From Capsicum annuum (Eukaryota; Streptophyta; Magnoliopsida; Solanales; Solanaceae): 64,000 bases of DNA. The translations under genes were made by a program, and so were the position numbers. This document shows positions 26,146 to 39,109 of the stretch, piece by piece. Positions within the stretch are counted from its first letter, which is position 1; each line of letters opens with the position of its first letter. The stretch is from positions 80,543,088 through 80,607,087 of the forward strand of contig NC_061122.1 in assembly GCF_002878395.1 (NCBI RefSeq). Direction: 5' to 3'. The notes below the pieces were generated by a model, which searched no databases, was not told the DNA's origin, and worked only from the letters and a program-made list of their open reading frames with translations.

Positions 26146-27504
26146 CATCAGAAAATGTCACAAATGATAGCCCACACTGTCTCCACTATAGCTCTACAAT
26201 ATAAATACATACCAAAATACAAGTGCAAGAAAGATAAATAGATAGATATCACATCAAGAATGAGAATACAACACAAAATGTGCACAACATATAAAATGCA
26301 ATGAAGATGATGATGATGTGATGTACGAGGTTGTCATATAACCTCAATATTCACCTACCAAGTTTTGCTTCCATAGTAGGACCCATGGGGAGGCGGGGGG
26401 GTCATCAACCCATATACTATTTTATATCCAATACCAATTCAATATCACAACTTCTCTCCGGCACATACATCGACAAAAGCTTTTAAAAGTGTCATATTTT
26501 CTATCAGAAAAAGGCAGTATTTATAGTATTTCCACGATGGTACCAATATTTCATTAATGATTTGATATGAGGATGTAATGATCACAATCAACCAGAATGA
26601 GAATTTCCAAATCCAACCAATATACCAATCATGTGAGAAAAAATCACCGAATATGCCGACAATTTATGATCCAATATAATCAATATGCCAATAGAGTAAA
26701 ATAGACAAAGATATGCAATTGATACCATATAATAAATAAATTCCAATTTAGGCTTTTCACCAGAAAAGATACAACCAATATACATAAACATGGGCAACAA
26801 CATCATATAAGACCCCACGCAGTCACACAGAGCAAATAATGCCTCAAATCACAAAATAAAACCAACCTAGGCCCTTACATGGGCACAAAAAAACAATAAA
26901 TCCATTTCCATTATTAGTTCCCATACCCATAACATGTTTGTAAACAAATATTAACTACCAATCTAGTTTGAAAAAAGTTAAGCCATAACCTAGTTCAAAT
27001 GTTGAAAACTAGTCCGGAAAGCACTCAACATAGAGCTTTCTCCCTACGAATAGATCTGGAATCAACTAAAACATACAAATATAGAATCTATGCATTAAAA
27101 GAAAGCAAACGATACCCATATTGCCCATTCCTGGGTTAGGGTCAAAACAGACCCTCGAAAAGGATTTTTGAAAAGGAAGGGTAAAACCAAAACTTTTGTC
27201 CAAAAATATATTACCCATGATTAAAGGAAGCCATAGAAGAAAACCTAAGTTAAATAGGTTGAAATTGGGATTTAAATTGAAGAATTACTCATTTAGGCCT
27301 TCTGAGCCAAAATCCCACAAATTTCACATTTGAATTCAAGTTTTAACAAGATATAAATGAAAAGAATCAAAGAAAAATGATTGAAAGATAAATTTGGAGC
27401 CTACTTGAGCTTTAAAATGGAAGAAATCATCCAAAAACTCAAAACCCCAAGTTTCAAGTGTAAAAAAGGTGAAAATTTTAAAACAGAGGGGCATATAACC
27501 CACC

Positions 27505-27730
27505 CAGACATCGCTTAAGCGAACACCAGAATACTTATATGGTTGTAGCTTAAGCAACCAGGTGTGGCCTTTGCGATACCTACGTGGAATGCGAATGTCA
27601 CGAAAGTGACCTAACTTTTGCTCAAGCGACACTTGCTTACACAATGGGGGAGTCATTTAAGCAATACCCCAGGTGGTTGTTAGGTCTCTTAAGTTACCAA
27701 AATATTGATTAAGCAGATGCACCAGCTAAG
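27505..27730 (-). promoter_or_regulatory. T3 U3 cluster of GCTTAAGC palindromes
   Basis: TCGCTTAAGCGA at 27511-27522 is a perfect 12-bp palindrome; further GCTTAAGC, CTCAAGCGA and CACTTAAG variants follow. The cluster lies directly upstream of the probable TATA box on the - strand. The same cluster occurs at 37405-37620 and 41895-42160. Confidence 0.8.
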
Positions 27731-28244
27731 TGCTGCATCAGTTGGAGACTTGGAGAATTCTTATTCTCTGTGAACCCCTCAAGATTCATCCAAAATCTTG
27801 AGAATACAAACAAACTATGCTACTAGACTAAATTTGGCGCTTCAGACTCAAAGGTCATATCATAATTTTGAAATTGTTGTTGTATAAAAAGTTGACCCTC
27901 GTAACCCAATTTTACAACTTCGAATCTAAGGGTCAGAATGAGATGTAAAAGCCTTAAAATCACAACAACCATGATACCAACCTAAAATCAACATTTTGAA
28001 TCTACTGGCATAGTCAATTTTTCTATCCAATGTACAGATCAGTAAATGTCTATCAAAGTCAACTTATACGCTTTTTAACCACCAAAGACCATAAACTCAC
28101 ACAAACCATCTCAAAATACATTAGAAACTGTGTCAATCATCCCGCACCCTAAAAATACCACATAGAAACTACAGAGTAAGGTAAAATGGTCAAATCACAT
28201 AAAAATGAACACTTCACAAAATCACCAAAAATTAAGTAATTACA

Positions 28245-28256
28245 TTATCCACCACT
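28245..28256 (-). promoter_or_regulatory. T3 polypurine tract
   Basis: The - strand reads AAGTGGTGGATAA just before the 3' LTR, the expected position of the plus-strand primer; purine content is moderate. Confidence 0.6.
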
Positions 28257-28329
28257 TAAAATCTAGTTCGTCTTTAAACTAAAGGCAAGGGAAATACTCG
28301 AATGAGAGAAAAATTGAGGATAACTACCA

Positions 28330-29880
28330 CACATATCAAACTCATACTCCTACGTAGCCTCATCTACAGGTCGATGTCTCTACTGGACCTTAACCACAGG
28401 ATTAACTCTAAAATGTAACCGCCTAACATCCTTGCCTAGAATAGAGATTGGCTCCTTAACAAATGACAACCTCTCATCTAAATAGACTAAATCCCAACGA
28501 ATGACATGCGACTCGTCCGAAATATAATGCTTAGGCATGGAAACATGAAAAACTGGATAAATAGTTGAAAAATCTAGGGGCAATGCTAACTCATAAGATA
28601 CATCTTCAATAACATGAAGAATCTTAAAAGGTTTAATAAACCTAGGTCTAAGCTTTTCCCTCTTCCTAAACCTTATCATGCACTTCATGGGTGACACACA
28701 AAGGAAAACTTAATCTCCACTATTAAATATCAAGGCACAAAGTCAATGATCTACATAGCATTTTTGCCTACACCGAGCAACTCAAAGTCTATCCTGAATG
28801 ATCTGAACTCTACATTGGGACCCATGAAGAATGTCCTTACCTTAAGGTCTAATATAAAAAACCTTAAACAAACCAACTGGAGAGCACCAATGCCTACCAT
28901 ACAAAGCCTCAAAATAAGTCATCTTAATACTGGAATGGTAGCTGATATTATATGCTAAATCCGCCAAATCTAGATGCTACTTCTACTAACGTCTAAAGTC
29001 CATAACACACACATGGAGCCTGTCCTCTAACATATGCTCTGCCTCACTATTGTTCTGTGGGTGGAAAGTTATACTATGATCACCTTGGGTACCCAAATCC
29101 TCCAAAAGGGTCTTATAAAAATAAGATGTGAACATTGAACCTCTATCCAAGATGATAGACACTAACCCACTATAAAGATAAACTATCTCATAAATAAAGA
29201 TGTAGGCAACCTCTCGACACTAAATAAAACTTGAACCAAAATAAAATTAGCAAATTTGGTCAATCGATCCATGATGACCTAAATACTATCAGAACTACGA
29301 GAAGTATGTAGCAACTCAGTCACAAAGTCCATAGTAATCCATTCCCATTTCTACTTGGGAATGGGTAACCCTTGAAAAAAATGACCAGGCCTCAAATTCT
29401 CGACTTTTATCTCCTAGAAACATAAGCAACAATCTACAAAATAAGCTACATTCATCTTCATACCACCCCACTAGTAATGTTATCACAATACATCTTAGTC
29501 ACTCCTAGATGATGAAGTACCTAGAACAATGAGCCTCCTCCAAAATCACTATAATCCAATCATCTACTCTCGAGACATATACTCGACCTCCAATCCTTAA
29601 AACACCATCTGAATTAAGTGAGTCCTCCTTAGTCTCTCCTCTTAATACCTTATCCTGAACACTCTCAACCCTACATCATAAAATTGATAAGCCCGAATCT
29701 GCTCCATCAAAGAACAATTAGCCTCCACAAATGTTAAAAGACACGTCGGTGAAATAATATCAAGTCTAACTATCTGGTTATCCAAAGGATAAACCTCTAA
29801 GGCCAAAAACCACTCTTAGGTCAAAAGATCCACTAAGCTATCTATGCTAGTTAATTTCTGGATCAAGGCATCCGTAACCA
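28330..29880 (-). pseudogene. T3 integrase and chromodomain remnant
   Basis: An open stretch at 28380-28697 begins MSPMKCMIRFRKREKL, continues through the integrase C-terminal fold (PFKILHVIEDVSYELALP, VFHVSMPKHYI) and ends in the chromodomain (VKEPISILGKDVRRL). The catalytic core and zinc-binding portion are scattered over 28700-29880 in broken frames. Confidence 0.85.
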
Positions 29881-31230
29881 CATTTTTCTAGCCTAAATGA
29901 TATACAATAGTAGGATCATAATCCTTAAACAACTCAAGACAACGACGTTGCCTTTGATTAAGATCAGACTGGGTGAAGAGATACTTAAGGATAAGATAAT
30001 CTGAGAAGATACCACAATGAATTCCATACAAGTAGTGGCTCTATAACTTCAAAGCAAATACAACTGGACACTACTCCAAATCACTGATAGGGTAATTTTT
30101 CCTATAGGGCTTCAACTGATGTGAAGCATACACAATCACCTTACCCTCTTACATTAACACAATATTTAACCAAACACCTAATGTCCTACAACGGATGGTA
30201 AACCCTATGCCCTCCCTGGACAAAGTCAAGATAAGAGCTAAAGTCAATAAGTTTTTAAGCTTTTGAATGCTTGCCTTACAAGCATCAAACCACTGAATGG
30301 AAATCTTCTTCCAAGTTAAAATGGTCAATAGAGCTACAATAGATAAAAAAAGGCCAATAGTAACTTATCAAACCAATAAACCTCTAAATCTCGGTAGGAG
30401 AAATAGGTCTAGCCCAATTATGAACCACTGTAATTACTATCCTTGGTCACTACATAAACAAAGAAAAAAGCATACTACAACTAAAATTCACACTTGGATA
30501 ACTTATCATACGACTTATCACCCCTCAATCTCAGGAGCACAATCTATAATTGTTCTTTATGAACGACCTCACTCTTGAGATAAACCAAGATATCATCTAT
30601 AAATAAAATAAAAAGAGTTGAGGTATAGATAATATACCCCATTTATTAAATCCATAAATATGGATGGGGCATTGGTCAACCTAAAGTATATGACAAAGAA
30701 CTCATAATGACTATACTGAGTCTAAAATAAATGTCTTTGAAATATCCAAAGCTCTAATCCTGAACTAGTGATAACTAGATCTCAAATCAATCTTTGAAAA
30801 CAAAAACCACCCTAAATCTGATCTAACAAATCATCAATATGAGAAAGAAGATACTTATTAATAACCATCACTATCACCTTGTTCAATTGCTGATAATTAA
30901 TACATATATGCATATACCTATCCTTTTTCTTCACAAACAAGACAGACACACCCCAAGGTGATACACTAGGTTAGATAAATACCTTATCCAACAACTCCTT
31001 CAACTGATCCTTTAATTCCTTCAACTCTACTGGGCCATCCTATAAGAAAGAATAGAAATGGGCTTAGTGTCTAGCTCAACCTTAATAGAAAATTCAATAT
31101 CACAATCCAGAGGAATACCAAGGAAATACGTAAGGAAAACATCCATGAAATCATGAACAATATGAACAAAATCCAAAGGTGGTGGTGAAGCAACACTAAT
31201 ATCAAGAATATGAGCCAAAAAGACAAACAC
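29881..31230 (-). pseudogene. T3 RNase H and reverse transcriptase remnant
   Basis: The RT N-terminus is open at 31027-31230 (HDFMDVFLTYFLGIPLDCDIEFSI, PISILSYRMA). The remaining RT and RNase H are recognisable by order and short blocks on the - strand but broken by stops. Solo LTR S1 sits just 5' of this, between protease and RT. Confidence 0.8.
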
Positions 31231-31270
31231 CCCTTCTCAACTAAGAGATGAGCCTAAAAAACTAATATAA

Positions 31271-33406
31271 TATCATGATCCAAACTAGGTCCTAGCCATG
31301 AAGGATATCCCAAGTCTACCCTGGATAGGAAAACACCTTCTTTGCCTAATCACATAAATACAATACACATGACATTGGCTGAATTTTGAACATATAACAA
31401 AATAGAAAAATATATGCTCAAGGACTCTAAAATACATCCACAACCAGTACCCAGTCCATAGTAATCCACACAACCTTTATGACAAAACCAAATCAAACTA
31501 ATATTGGGACATACCCCTGATGATAGCCTAAATAACTCCAAAGAAAAGTCTATGATAAAAGATAAACCAAAAAGTAACAGCCTTCTAGGAGAATGAGGCT
31601 CACCACTTAAAGTTGGCTGTTGATAACCTAAAAATCCAATCACTGCCAAAATAAAAGCAGAAGTGTCTCCAGTTCTTGCATTTTGAGTGAATAAAACATT
31701 CAGAGATGGTTAGCAGGTTGAGCATTGGCATTGAACTTAGGAAAGGGATAAAATTATTCCATGATCAATGTTTAAAATTATCTAAAATCTAATGTACATA
31801 ATTATATGCATATACATATATATAAATATCACATTCGGGGAAAAGAACAAGGCTTAGCATAAACTTTAAAATATTTTTCTAGTTTGTGTAGCTTAACCAT
31901 CATAAAAGGGCACCCACAGGCTATATGGGCTCTACTCTCCCAGCTGAAAAAACCCCATTGCTTGTAGCCGCATCAACCAGAGAATAATACTATGTACATA
32001 TGTACCAATAGAGACTCAAACCACCCTGTCAAATATCAAGGGTGACATGTACACCCAGTCAGTCATAAGGGAGACTCAAACCACGTAGTCATAAGTAAGG
32101 GGACTCGAACCCTAAGCAATTTAGACCCCTATGCTAACAAATACAGTTTTTGATGTTCGTCTCTCGGGACCTTCACTTTCATTACTAAGATGCATAACCC
32201 TTTTTAAGCCCAGTTAAAATATTTTTCACATATTCCCATTACTTGAGCCACAATATTACTCAAGACATACATAGTTAGTATTGTCATACCAACTACACTT
32301 GCAAGGTAACATCATCATGCTAGTACAATTCTATTTACTTAAGAAAACAATCCCCTTTGTTCATTTAGTCTATTTGGGGGAATACCATGAACACCTTTGT
32401 TCATTAAATCAAACCATTATGTTTGAATAACCTTTTTATATTGTGCAAGGGTTACAGAAGTAGCTTAATGCAAATGTACTGATAATCAAAGCCAATTTCA
32501 CAAGATTAGGTTGGGGTTATACAATTTAAATAATCCATATTCATGAAATTAGGGGAAACCCTGACCCCTGAGTTCATTCATCGTGCCCATACACCCCACA
32601 TGTTCAAAAACATCAATTCAAGTCATACATGATTCATAAAAGCTATGTGAAAAACAAGTAATACAATAATGTTTGATAATCCTCAACCCACATTTAAAAT
32701 CATAACTTATCACATGGGTAAGATTATAAACACATGCTTTTCATAAAATAAGACTTGGAGAAGAGCAACATGCCTGAAAGTACAAAGAATTATGGAGAGA
32801 GATCAATCCTTGAGCCCTTAGATATCCAACTCTGAGAAACCCTAACTTGTTCTTCCCTTAGGTATTTAGGAGAGTTTGAGGAAGTAAAGAGAGTATTTAA
32901 TATGTTTATGAAGGACAATGGGGTCCCCAAAGTGTTTTAAGGTTGTCGGTTATAGTTAGAAGAAAGGGAAATCCAAAGTACCCTTAATGAAATATGGAAA
33001 TCTGTCATCATTGACCACGGGTCATCTTATGACTCATAGGGTCTCATTACGACTCGTCACCAAGAGTCATAGCCTAGGTAGAAACATTAAGGCCCTACAT
33101 TGGTTCCCTTACGGATGGCACATTATGACTCGTAATAAGTCTATATGACTCAAAACATCCAGTTGTAATTAGGATAGAACACTTGGGGCATAACACTAGT
33201 TAGCCTACAATTTAGACTATATGACTCGTATAAAGTCTTTATGACTCGTGAACCCTAGTCGTAACTTCAACAAACTTTATTGGATACCCTACGATTTGGG
33301 GTTCTATGACCCGTCAAGACACCTTATGACTCGTATGGTGAGTAGTAGGTTGGACAGTGAGTTCAAAACTTAGAATTTTTCTAGGGCAAAAATCTAGGGT
33401 GTTACA
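31271..33406 (-). mobile_element. S1: solo LTR of the T2 family inside T3 pol
   Basis: A 2,136-bp LTR without internal region, flanked by TATAA (31266-31270) and CATAA (33407-33411), a target duplication with one transition. On its strand it runs TGTAACACCCTAG to GGATCATGATA, so, like T2, it ends in TA. A solo LTR arises by recombination between the two LTRs of an inserted element. GACTCGT motifs cluster at 33005-33335. Confidence 0.85.
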
Positions 33407-33411
33407 CATAA

Positions 33412-35260
33412 CTCTCTTGGGACCCTAACTAAGCTATCCTCAGCACACCTAGCAAAGGTAAGGTCACGATCTTAGCATACATCATGATAAAGATCTAACC
33501 AATCCATACCATAACTAATATCAAAATCTACCATACCTTAGATAATAAGATCTACCCAAGTCTCACACCCAATAAAGGTCATAAAACAAAATTAGAACAC
33601 CCCATCCACCACTAAAGAGTCTTTTACAAGGATAGATACACAGATAGGCACGACAAAAGGCTCACTAGTAGAATCAAAATCCAAAGCAAAATATGCATCC
33701 ATATAGGATAAATTCGATTTTAGGTCAAATAAAATATATGCAGATCTAAAAAAAATGGGGATAATACCTAAGATAATAGTGTCAGAAGCCTCTACCTTTT
33801 TCCTGGTGGGTATAGCATAGCACTGTTCATGACCACAACATGATTAAGTAACCCTACAAATTCCACCATGACCATTACTACCTTTGTCTTTTGTACCTCT
33901 AGTAGACCTCCCACCTCTTACTTCTGATAAAAAAGTAGGCCTAAGAATACAGTAGGGATAGGCCTTGGCCTAATGGCTAATCTCATCACACATAAAACAA
34001 CCTCTATGACTCGACTCAATAGGGAAGGTAAAGCTGAGCCAGAAATACCAGCCAAACCTTTTAAATTAGAAGACCCATTACCTAGACCCTGCAAGGCTGC
34101 CTATACAAGTCTTCTAGGATACTTACGAAAGCCTTTAAAATCTCTACCTCGAGGAGTATGACCTCTAAATTTGCCTTGAGGGTGCACCTCTAAATTTGCC
34201 TTGATGGTGCACCCTCTTGATGCCTCCATAAGATGATCAATGTATAGACTTAATCATCTTAGCATGATCTATTTTACTCTGAAAGAATGCCCCTAACAGT
34301 ACCATTTGGGTAGTAGTAAGGTAAAGCAAAACATCCAAACCATTCATAAACTTTAAAATCTTCTCAGACTCAGTGGCAATACTGGTTTAAGAATATCTAT
34401 ACAAGGCATGGAAACATGCCCCATACTCTACAATAGTCATAAAGCCCTTCTCTAGGTGATCAAACTTATCTCTTATCTAATCCCTTAGACTGTATGGAAT
34501 AAACCCATCCAAAAAGGCCTTAACAAACTAATCCTAAGCCATCTCTAGGGACCAAGAGGTCTGCAACTAACTAGTGACCTGCACGAATCCATAACTATAT
34601 CTCTCAACTAGTAAGTAGCGTAAGTAACCTCATGCGACTCAAGAGATTCAAGATTATACAAATTCTCCTACAATTAATCAAAGAATTCATAGAATTCCTC
34701 ACCCACAACACCATTGAACCTAAGAGGACCCAAATGAGTAAGTCTCTCAAACATCTTTTGATCCTAAAAAGACATAACTATACTCACAATATTAAGAGGC
34801 ATAGTGAATATGGTTGGCTGAGATCCCTTCTGAGGAGGTAACATAGATGAAGGGTGAACTCTTAATCTCAAAATACCATACATAAGTGTTGGTAGGGAAG
34901 GACGAATAACACTCAGAGTCTGTGGAGTACCATAAGAAGATATCAATACCACTAGAGGATCTACACTTAGAACTAGAGGAATACTATAGGTAGACTCAAG
35001 CACAAATAGAGGTACAATACTCAGAGCTGGAGGAGCACCAGGTGCACTCAAAAGAGTACCCTCCAAATGAGTCAGCAAGCGAATAAGTAAGCCCTATAAA
35101 ACAGGGGTAGAATAACTTTGTTGAACTAAAGTAGGCTCTATATCTCCAGCACTCTCAACCTAAGTTAAGGGGAGATCCTCCTAGTACTACCTATGGAATG
35201 AGTAGATCCTCATGCTTATCCACTACCTCAAGCCCGACCATGGTTTCCAACTCACTTTCT
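33412..35260 (-). pseudogene. T3 gag and protease remnant
   Basis: Protease landmarks lie in 33412-33800 and gag in 33800-35260 on the - strand. Frames are short; the longest (34764-35078) is a proline- and serine-rich gag-like segment. A zinc knuckle is expected near 33840-33960 but is too eroded to read with confidence. Confidence 0.65.
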
Positions 35261-35504
35261 ATATTGATCTCTCTTCTCAAATGATAGATTAATATCTCTA
35301 ACCTCACTCAATCCAGTCCTCACCATATATGTAGAAAAGAGTGAAATATTCTTTAGAAGACAACGCATGAAAGAATCCTAATGATAATGAATAAAGTAAG
35401 AAAAGTTTCCTACGATAGCCACTTAAGGATAGATATGGACGTCTACATACCAATCCATGAGACTCCACTAGGCATTCTATTCTTACACTGATGAGATCGA
35501 TGAA

Positions 35505-35517
35505 ACTGGTTGCTACT
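35505..35517 (-). promoter_or_regulatory. T3 primer-binding site, heavily eroded
   Basis: Just inside the 5' LTR the - strand reads TTAGTAGCAAC, which retains a partial match to the initiator-Met site TGGTATCAGAGC. The call depends on position. Confidence 0.4.
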
Positions 35518-35521
35518 AATT

Positions 35522-38142
35522 TGTCATGACTTAAAATCCAAGGGTCATAGTGACACTTATCATGAAAAATCTTGATATGTAAGCCTATTACCCAAACTGG
35601 TATAAAATGAGAAAACAATGCCAAATCCAAAGGTAAGGCTTGTAAAATTAAGCAAACCACACATATACCATAATAGTAGAACATTAAAAAGATACCATTA
35701 ATTTCCCAAAATTTGATGTCACAATGTAAGAACCAACCAAGTACATCTCAAAATCAAAATAAAATAATAGTTTAAAAAGAAACTTAATCTATCTTTTAAT
35801 ACAAAACAAGACATGAACTAGATAAGAAAGCTAGTATATCAACTCCAAAAGCATAGACCAACTGCTACATAAAAAATACTCCAAGCACTGCCCGAATTAG
35901 CACTATGTGGTGCACTTGTACATGGATCTACACCAAAAAGGCATAATAAGGATGAGTAAAGTCCACTTGCACTCAGTAGGATCATAGGCCAAATGAGTAA
36001 AGTAGAAAATAAAGCATATAAAATACACACTATGAATATGTTACCTACCATAATAAAATATCCCAAATGATTGCTCATACCGTCTCTACTAATAGTTCTA
36101 TATTATAAACATATACCAAAAAACAAGTACAAAAAATAAACATAAATATATAGATATCACATTAAGAATGTGAATACAACATAGAATGTAAAAACGTATG
36201 GAATGCAATGAAGAAGAAGAAGATGATGATGTAATGCATGAGTTTGTCGTAAAATCTCTGTATACATCTACTAAGCTATTCTACTAAGGTAGGACCTATG
36301 GGGGGTACGTCAACCTATATATAATATAATATCTAATACCAATACAATATCAAGACTTCTCTCTTGCAGATACATCAATAAATGGGTTTTAAAGATGTCA
36401 TATTTTCTATCAAAAAAGCCAGTATTTCTAGTATTTCCACACTAGTACCAATGTTTCATAAATGTATATGATATAAGAATGTAAAACTCAAAACTAGCTG
36501 GAATGAAAATTTTGAAATACAACCAACATTACAATAATGTTAGCCAAATTCCCCTCAATATGCCAACCATAAATGAATTCAATATAATCCATATGGCAGT
36601 AGAATAAAATGTACAAAAATATGCTATTGATATTACATAAATTCCAAATTAGGCTTTTTCACCTGAAAAGATGCTACCAATTTGCATAAACAAGGCCAAC
36701 AATATCATATAAAACTCCACATGGTCACACATAGCCAATAATGTCTCAAAACTATCAAACAACAACAGCATAGGCCCCTACATGGGCACAAAACAATAAT
36801 AAAGTCATTTTTACGATTAGTTCCCATATCTATAACATGATTTTAGACCAATAATAACTACCCAGCCTAGTCTGAAGAAAGTTAAGCCATATCCTACTTT
36901 GAATACCAAAAATTAGACCAAAATCCTCAACATAGAGATTTCTCCCCATGAATGGATCCAAAATTGACTAAAGCATACAAATATAGAATTTATGCATTAA
37001 AGAAAGCCAATGATACCCCTAGTACCCATTTTTGGGTTAGGGTCAAAGTGGATCCCAAAATGGATTTTCCTAAAAGAAGGGTAAAACTAAAATTTAGTCA
37101 AAAAATATATTAGCCATGACTAAAGAAATTCATAGAAGAAAACCAAAGTAAAAATAGGTTGAGATTAGAGTTTAAATTGAAGAATTACTCATTTAGATCT
37201 TTCGAGCCAAAATCCCACAAATTTCACTTTTGAGTTCAAGTTTTAACAAAATTTAATTGACAGAAAGCAAAGAATAATAATTGAAATAGGGATTTTGAGC
37301 TTAACCAAGCTTGACGATGGAAGAAATTTCCCAAAAACATAAAACCCTAAGCTCCAAGTGTAGAAAATAGTGAAAAAGTCACAAAAAGGGTATAATACAC
37401 ACCCAGGCATCACTTAAGTAAACAACGGGTGGATTAGCAGCTATAGCTTAAGCAATTAGGTGTCCCTTTTGTGAAACCCACCTGGCATACAAGTGTTGTG
37501 TAAGATACTTATTGTCTCTTAAGCAATAGTCACTTTAGCAATGGGTGAGTCACTTAAGATATACCCTCAGCTAGATGCTAGGTCGCTTAAATGACCAAAT
37601 GTTGCTTAAGCGGATGCACCAGTTGAGTGGTGCATCGGCTAGATACTTAGAGAATTCTAATTCTCCGCATACCCCTAGGATTAGTTTGAAATCCAAAGAA
37701 CACAAATGAACAATGATACTAGACTATATTTGATATTTCATATTTAATGGCGATATCAAATTTTTGAGAAAATGTCATTGTCAAAAAGTTGACCTCCCCA
37801 AAGAAATTCACATCTTCCTAATTTGAGGGTCAAAATGAGATACAAATGTTATAAAACCACACCAACTATGTTACCAACGTAAAATCAACATTCCAGATCT
37901 CTTAATGTAGTCCGTTTTGCCATCAAATGCATAGATCAATAAATGTTGACCAAGGTCAACTAAGAAGCCTTTTAAACCACCAAAAACTACAAACTTGCAC
38001 AAACCACATTGAAATTTATTAGGAACGATACCAATCATCGCCGCACCCTAAAAATACAATAAAATAGCCACATGGAAGGGTGAAATAGTCCAATAACATA
38101 GAAATAAATAATCACAAAATAACTAAAAATTAAGTCATTACA
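35522..38142 (-). repeat. T3 5' LTR
   Basis: A 2,621-bp LTR, collinear with the two 3' LTR pieces once AL is removed. Termini on its strand are TGTAATGAC and GTCATGACA. The palindrome cluster lies at 37405-37620. No gene visible. Confidence 0.9.
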
Positions 38143-39100
38143 CTCTAAAGACCACCTCTTTATGAGTCAATCTTATTTTTAGAGTGCCCTCTTTCATATC
38201 AATAAGTGCTCCTCCAGTTGGCAAGAATGGACATTCTATCATGATCAACATCCTGTCATCTACATCATAATCAAGAATATTAAAGTCAGCAAGAATAATG
38301 AATGTACCAATTTTAATAACATCCTCTATGATTTTGTTGAGTACTACTTATTTGATATCTGCCTTTTGGAGCACCATTAAACATGGTCTCCATTTTCAAA
38401 AACTAAGAGAATGAATACTGATAGGGGAATCAAATTTATGATCTCCCCCAAATCACGCAAAGGACAAACCACATCACTTTTACCAATTTATATGGGGAGG
38501 GCAGAACTCCCTGGGTCCTCAAGCTTCATAGGAATCTCGCACATCATAATTGAGCAACACTCCTCTATAAGTACCACCATCTCAACCACCTAAATTTGTC
38601 TTATTTGTCACTACATTCTTCAAGCACTTAATGTACTTTTCCATTCCCTGAAAAAAATATCTAATAGAGGAAGTTTAATGTGAAGTTATCTAAATGTGTC
38701 AAAGAACTTCTTAAAAAAAACATCCTCTTTAGCCTTTTCCATCTTTTGAGGGAATGGTGGTAGGGGTCTCTCTTGTGTATGCTCAACTGCCTTTGTTTTT
38801 GGGTTCTCAAACTTTCCCAAATTTTTAGCTTCTTTGGTCTTTCATTGCTTTGCATCTACTTTTTATGGGACTACCTCTACTGGTATCTCCTAATTTTTCT
38901 TTGGAGGTCTATCAATCAAGTCTCTACCACTTCGTAAGGTGATCATATTACTTGCTCTGGATTTTCAGTATCACTAGGAAAATCCCCTGGAGGTCTTGTA
39001 TTTTTTGCTTGATCTAGCTTCCCCAACTATGTCTCAAAATTCTTCTATGCTAGCTGCTGATTTTTTATTTCCACAGACATTTCTTCTTGGTTGGACAAGA
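38143..39100 (-). pseudogene. G: Athila-type gag C-terminus and aspartic protease
   Basis: Read from the - strand, the region carries the protease type typical of plant Athila/Ogre elements: RDLGEIINLIPLSVF near 38411-38470, where the family usually has DLGASINLMPLS, followed by IIEDV and a DDRMLIMIECPFLPTGGALID-like block down to about 38160. Upstream lie gag-tail blocks such as KMEKYIKCLKN-like and KLKIWESL. Stops and frameshifts break it. T3 interrupts the element just after the protease; no RT follows on the other side. Confidence 0.8.
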
Positions 39101-39109
39101 TCTTTTTCT

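Larger units (their letters stand above)
23968..28244 (-). repeat. T3 3' LTR, split by AL
   Basis: Pieces 23968-24506 and 26146-28244 align with 35522-38142 and with the T4 LTR at 39897-42664. Termini on its strand are TGTAATTAC and GTTGTGACA. U3 holds the GCTTAAGC palindrome cluster at 27505-27730 and a TATA-like GGTTATATGCCCC at about 27490-27502. Confidence 0.88.
23968..38142 (-). mobile_element. T3: Ty3/gypsy chromovirus with two nested insertions
   Basis: On the - strand the 5' LTR is 35522-38142 and the 3' LTR is 23968-24506 plus 26146-28244, split by AL. Internal 28245-35521 carries gag, protease, RT, RNase H, integrase and chromodomain, split by S1. Net length without insertions is about 10.4 kb. 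Flanks are CTTCG (23963-23967) and CTCTA (38143-38147), which differ only by transitions and could be a decayed 5-bp target duplication of CTCCG. T4 is a second copy of the family. Confidence 0.88.

Noticed and set aside
26588..26818. Hydrophobic open frame on the - strand as a membrane protein gene
   Set aside because: It lies wholly inside the T3 3' LTR, and the matching stretches of the T3 5' LTR and T4 LTR are not open.
35304..36078. Two long open frames on the - strand (79 and 126 codons)
   Set aside because: They cross the T3 LTR boundary or lie in the LTR, have no family resemblance and are not kept in other LTR copies.
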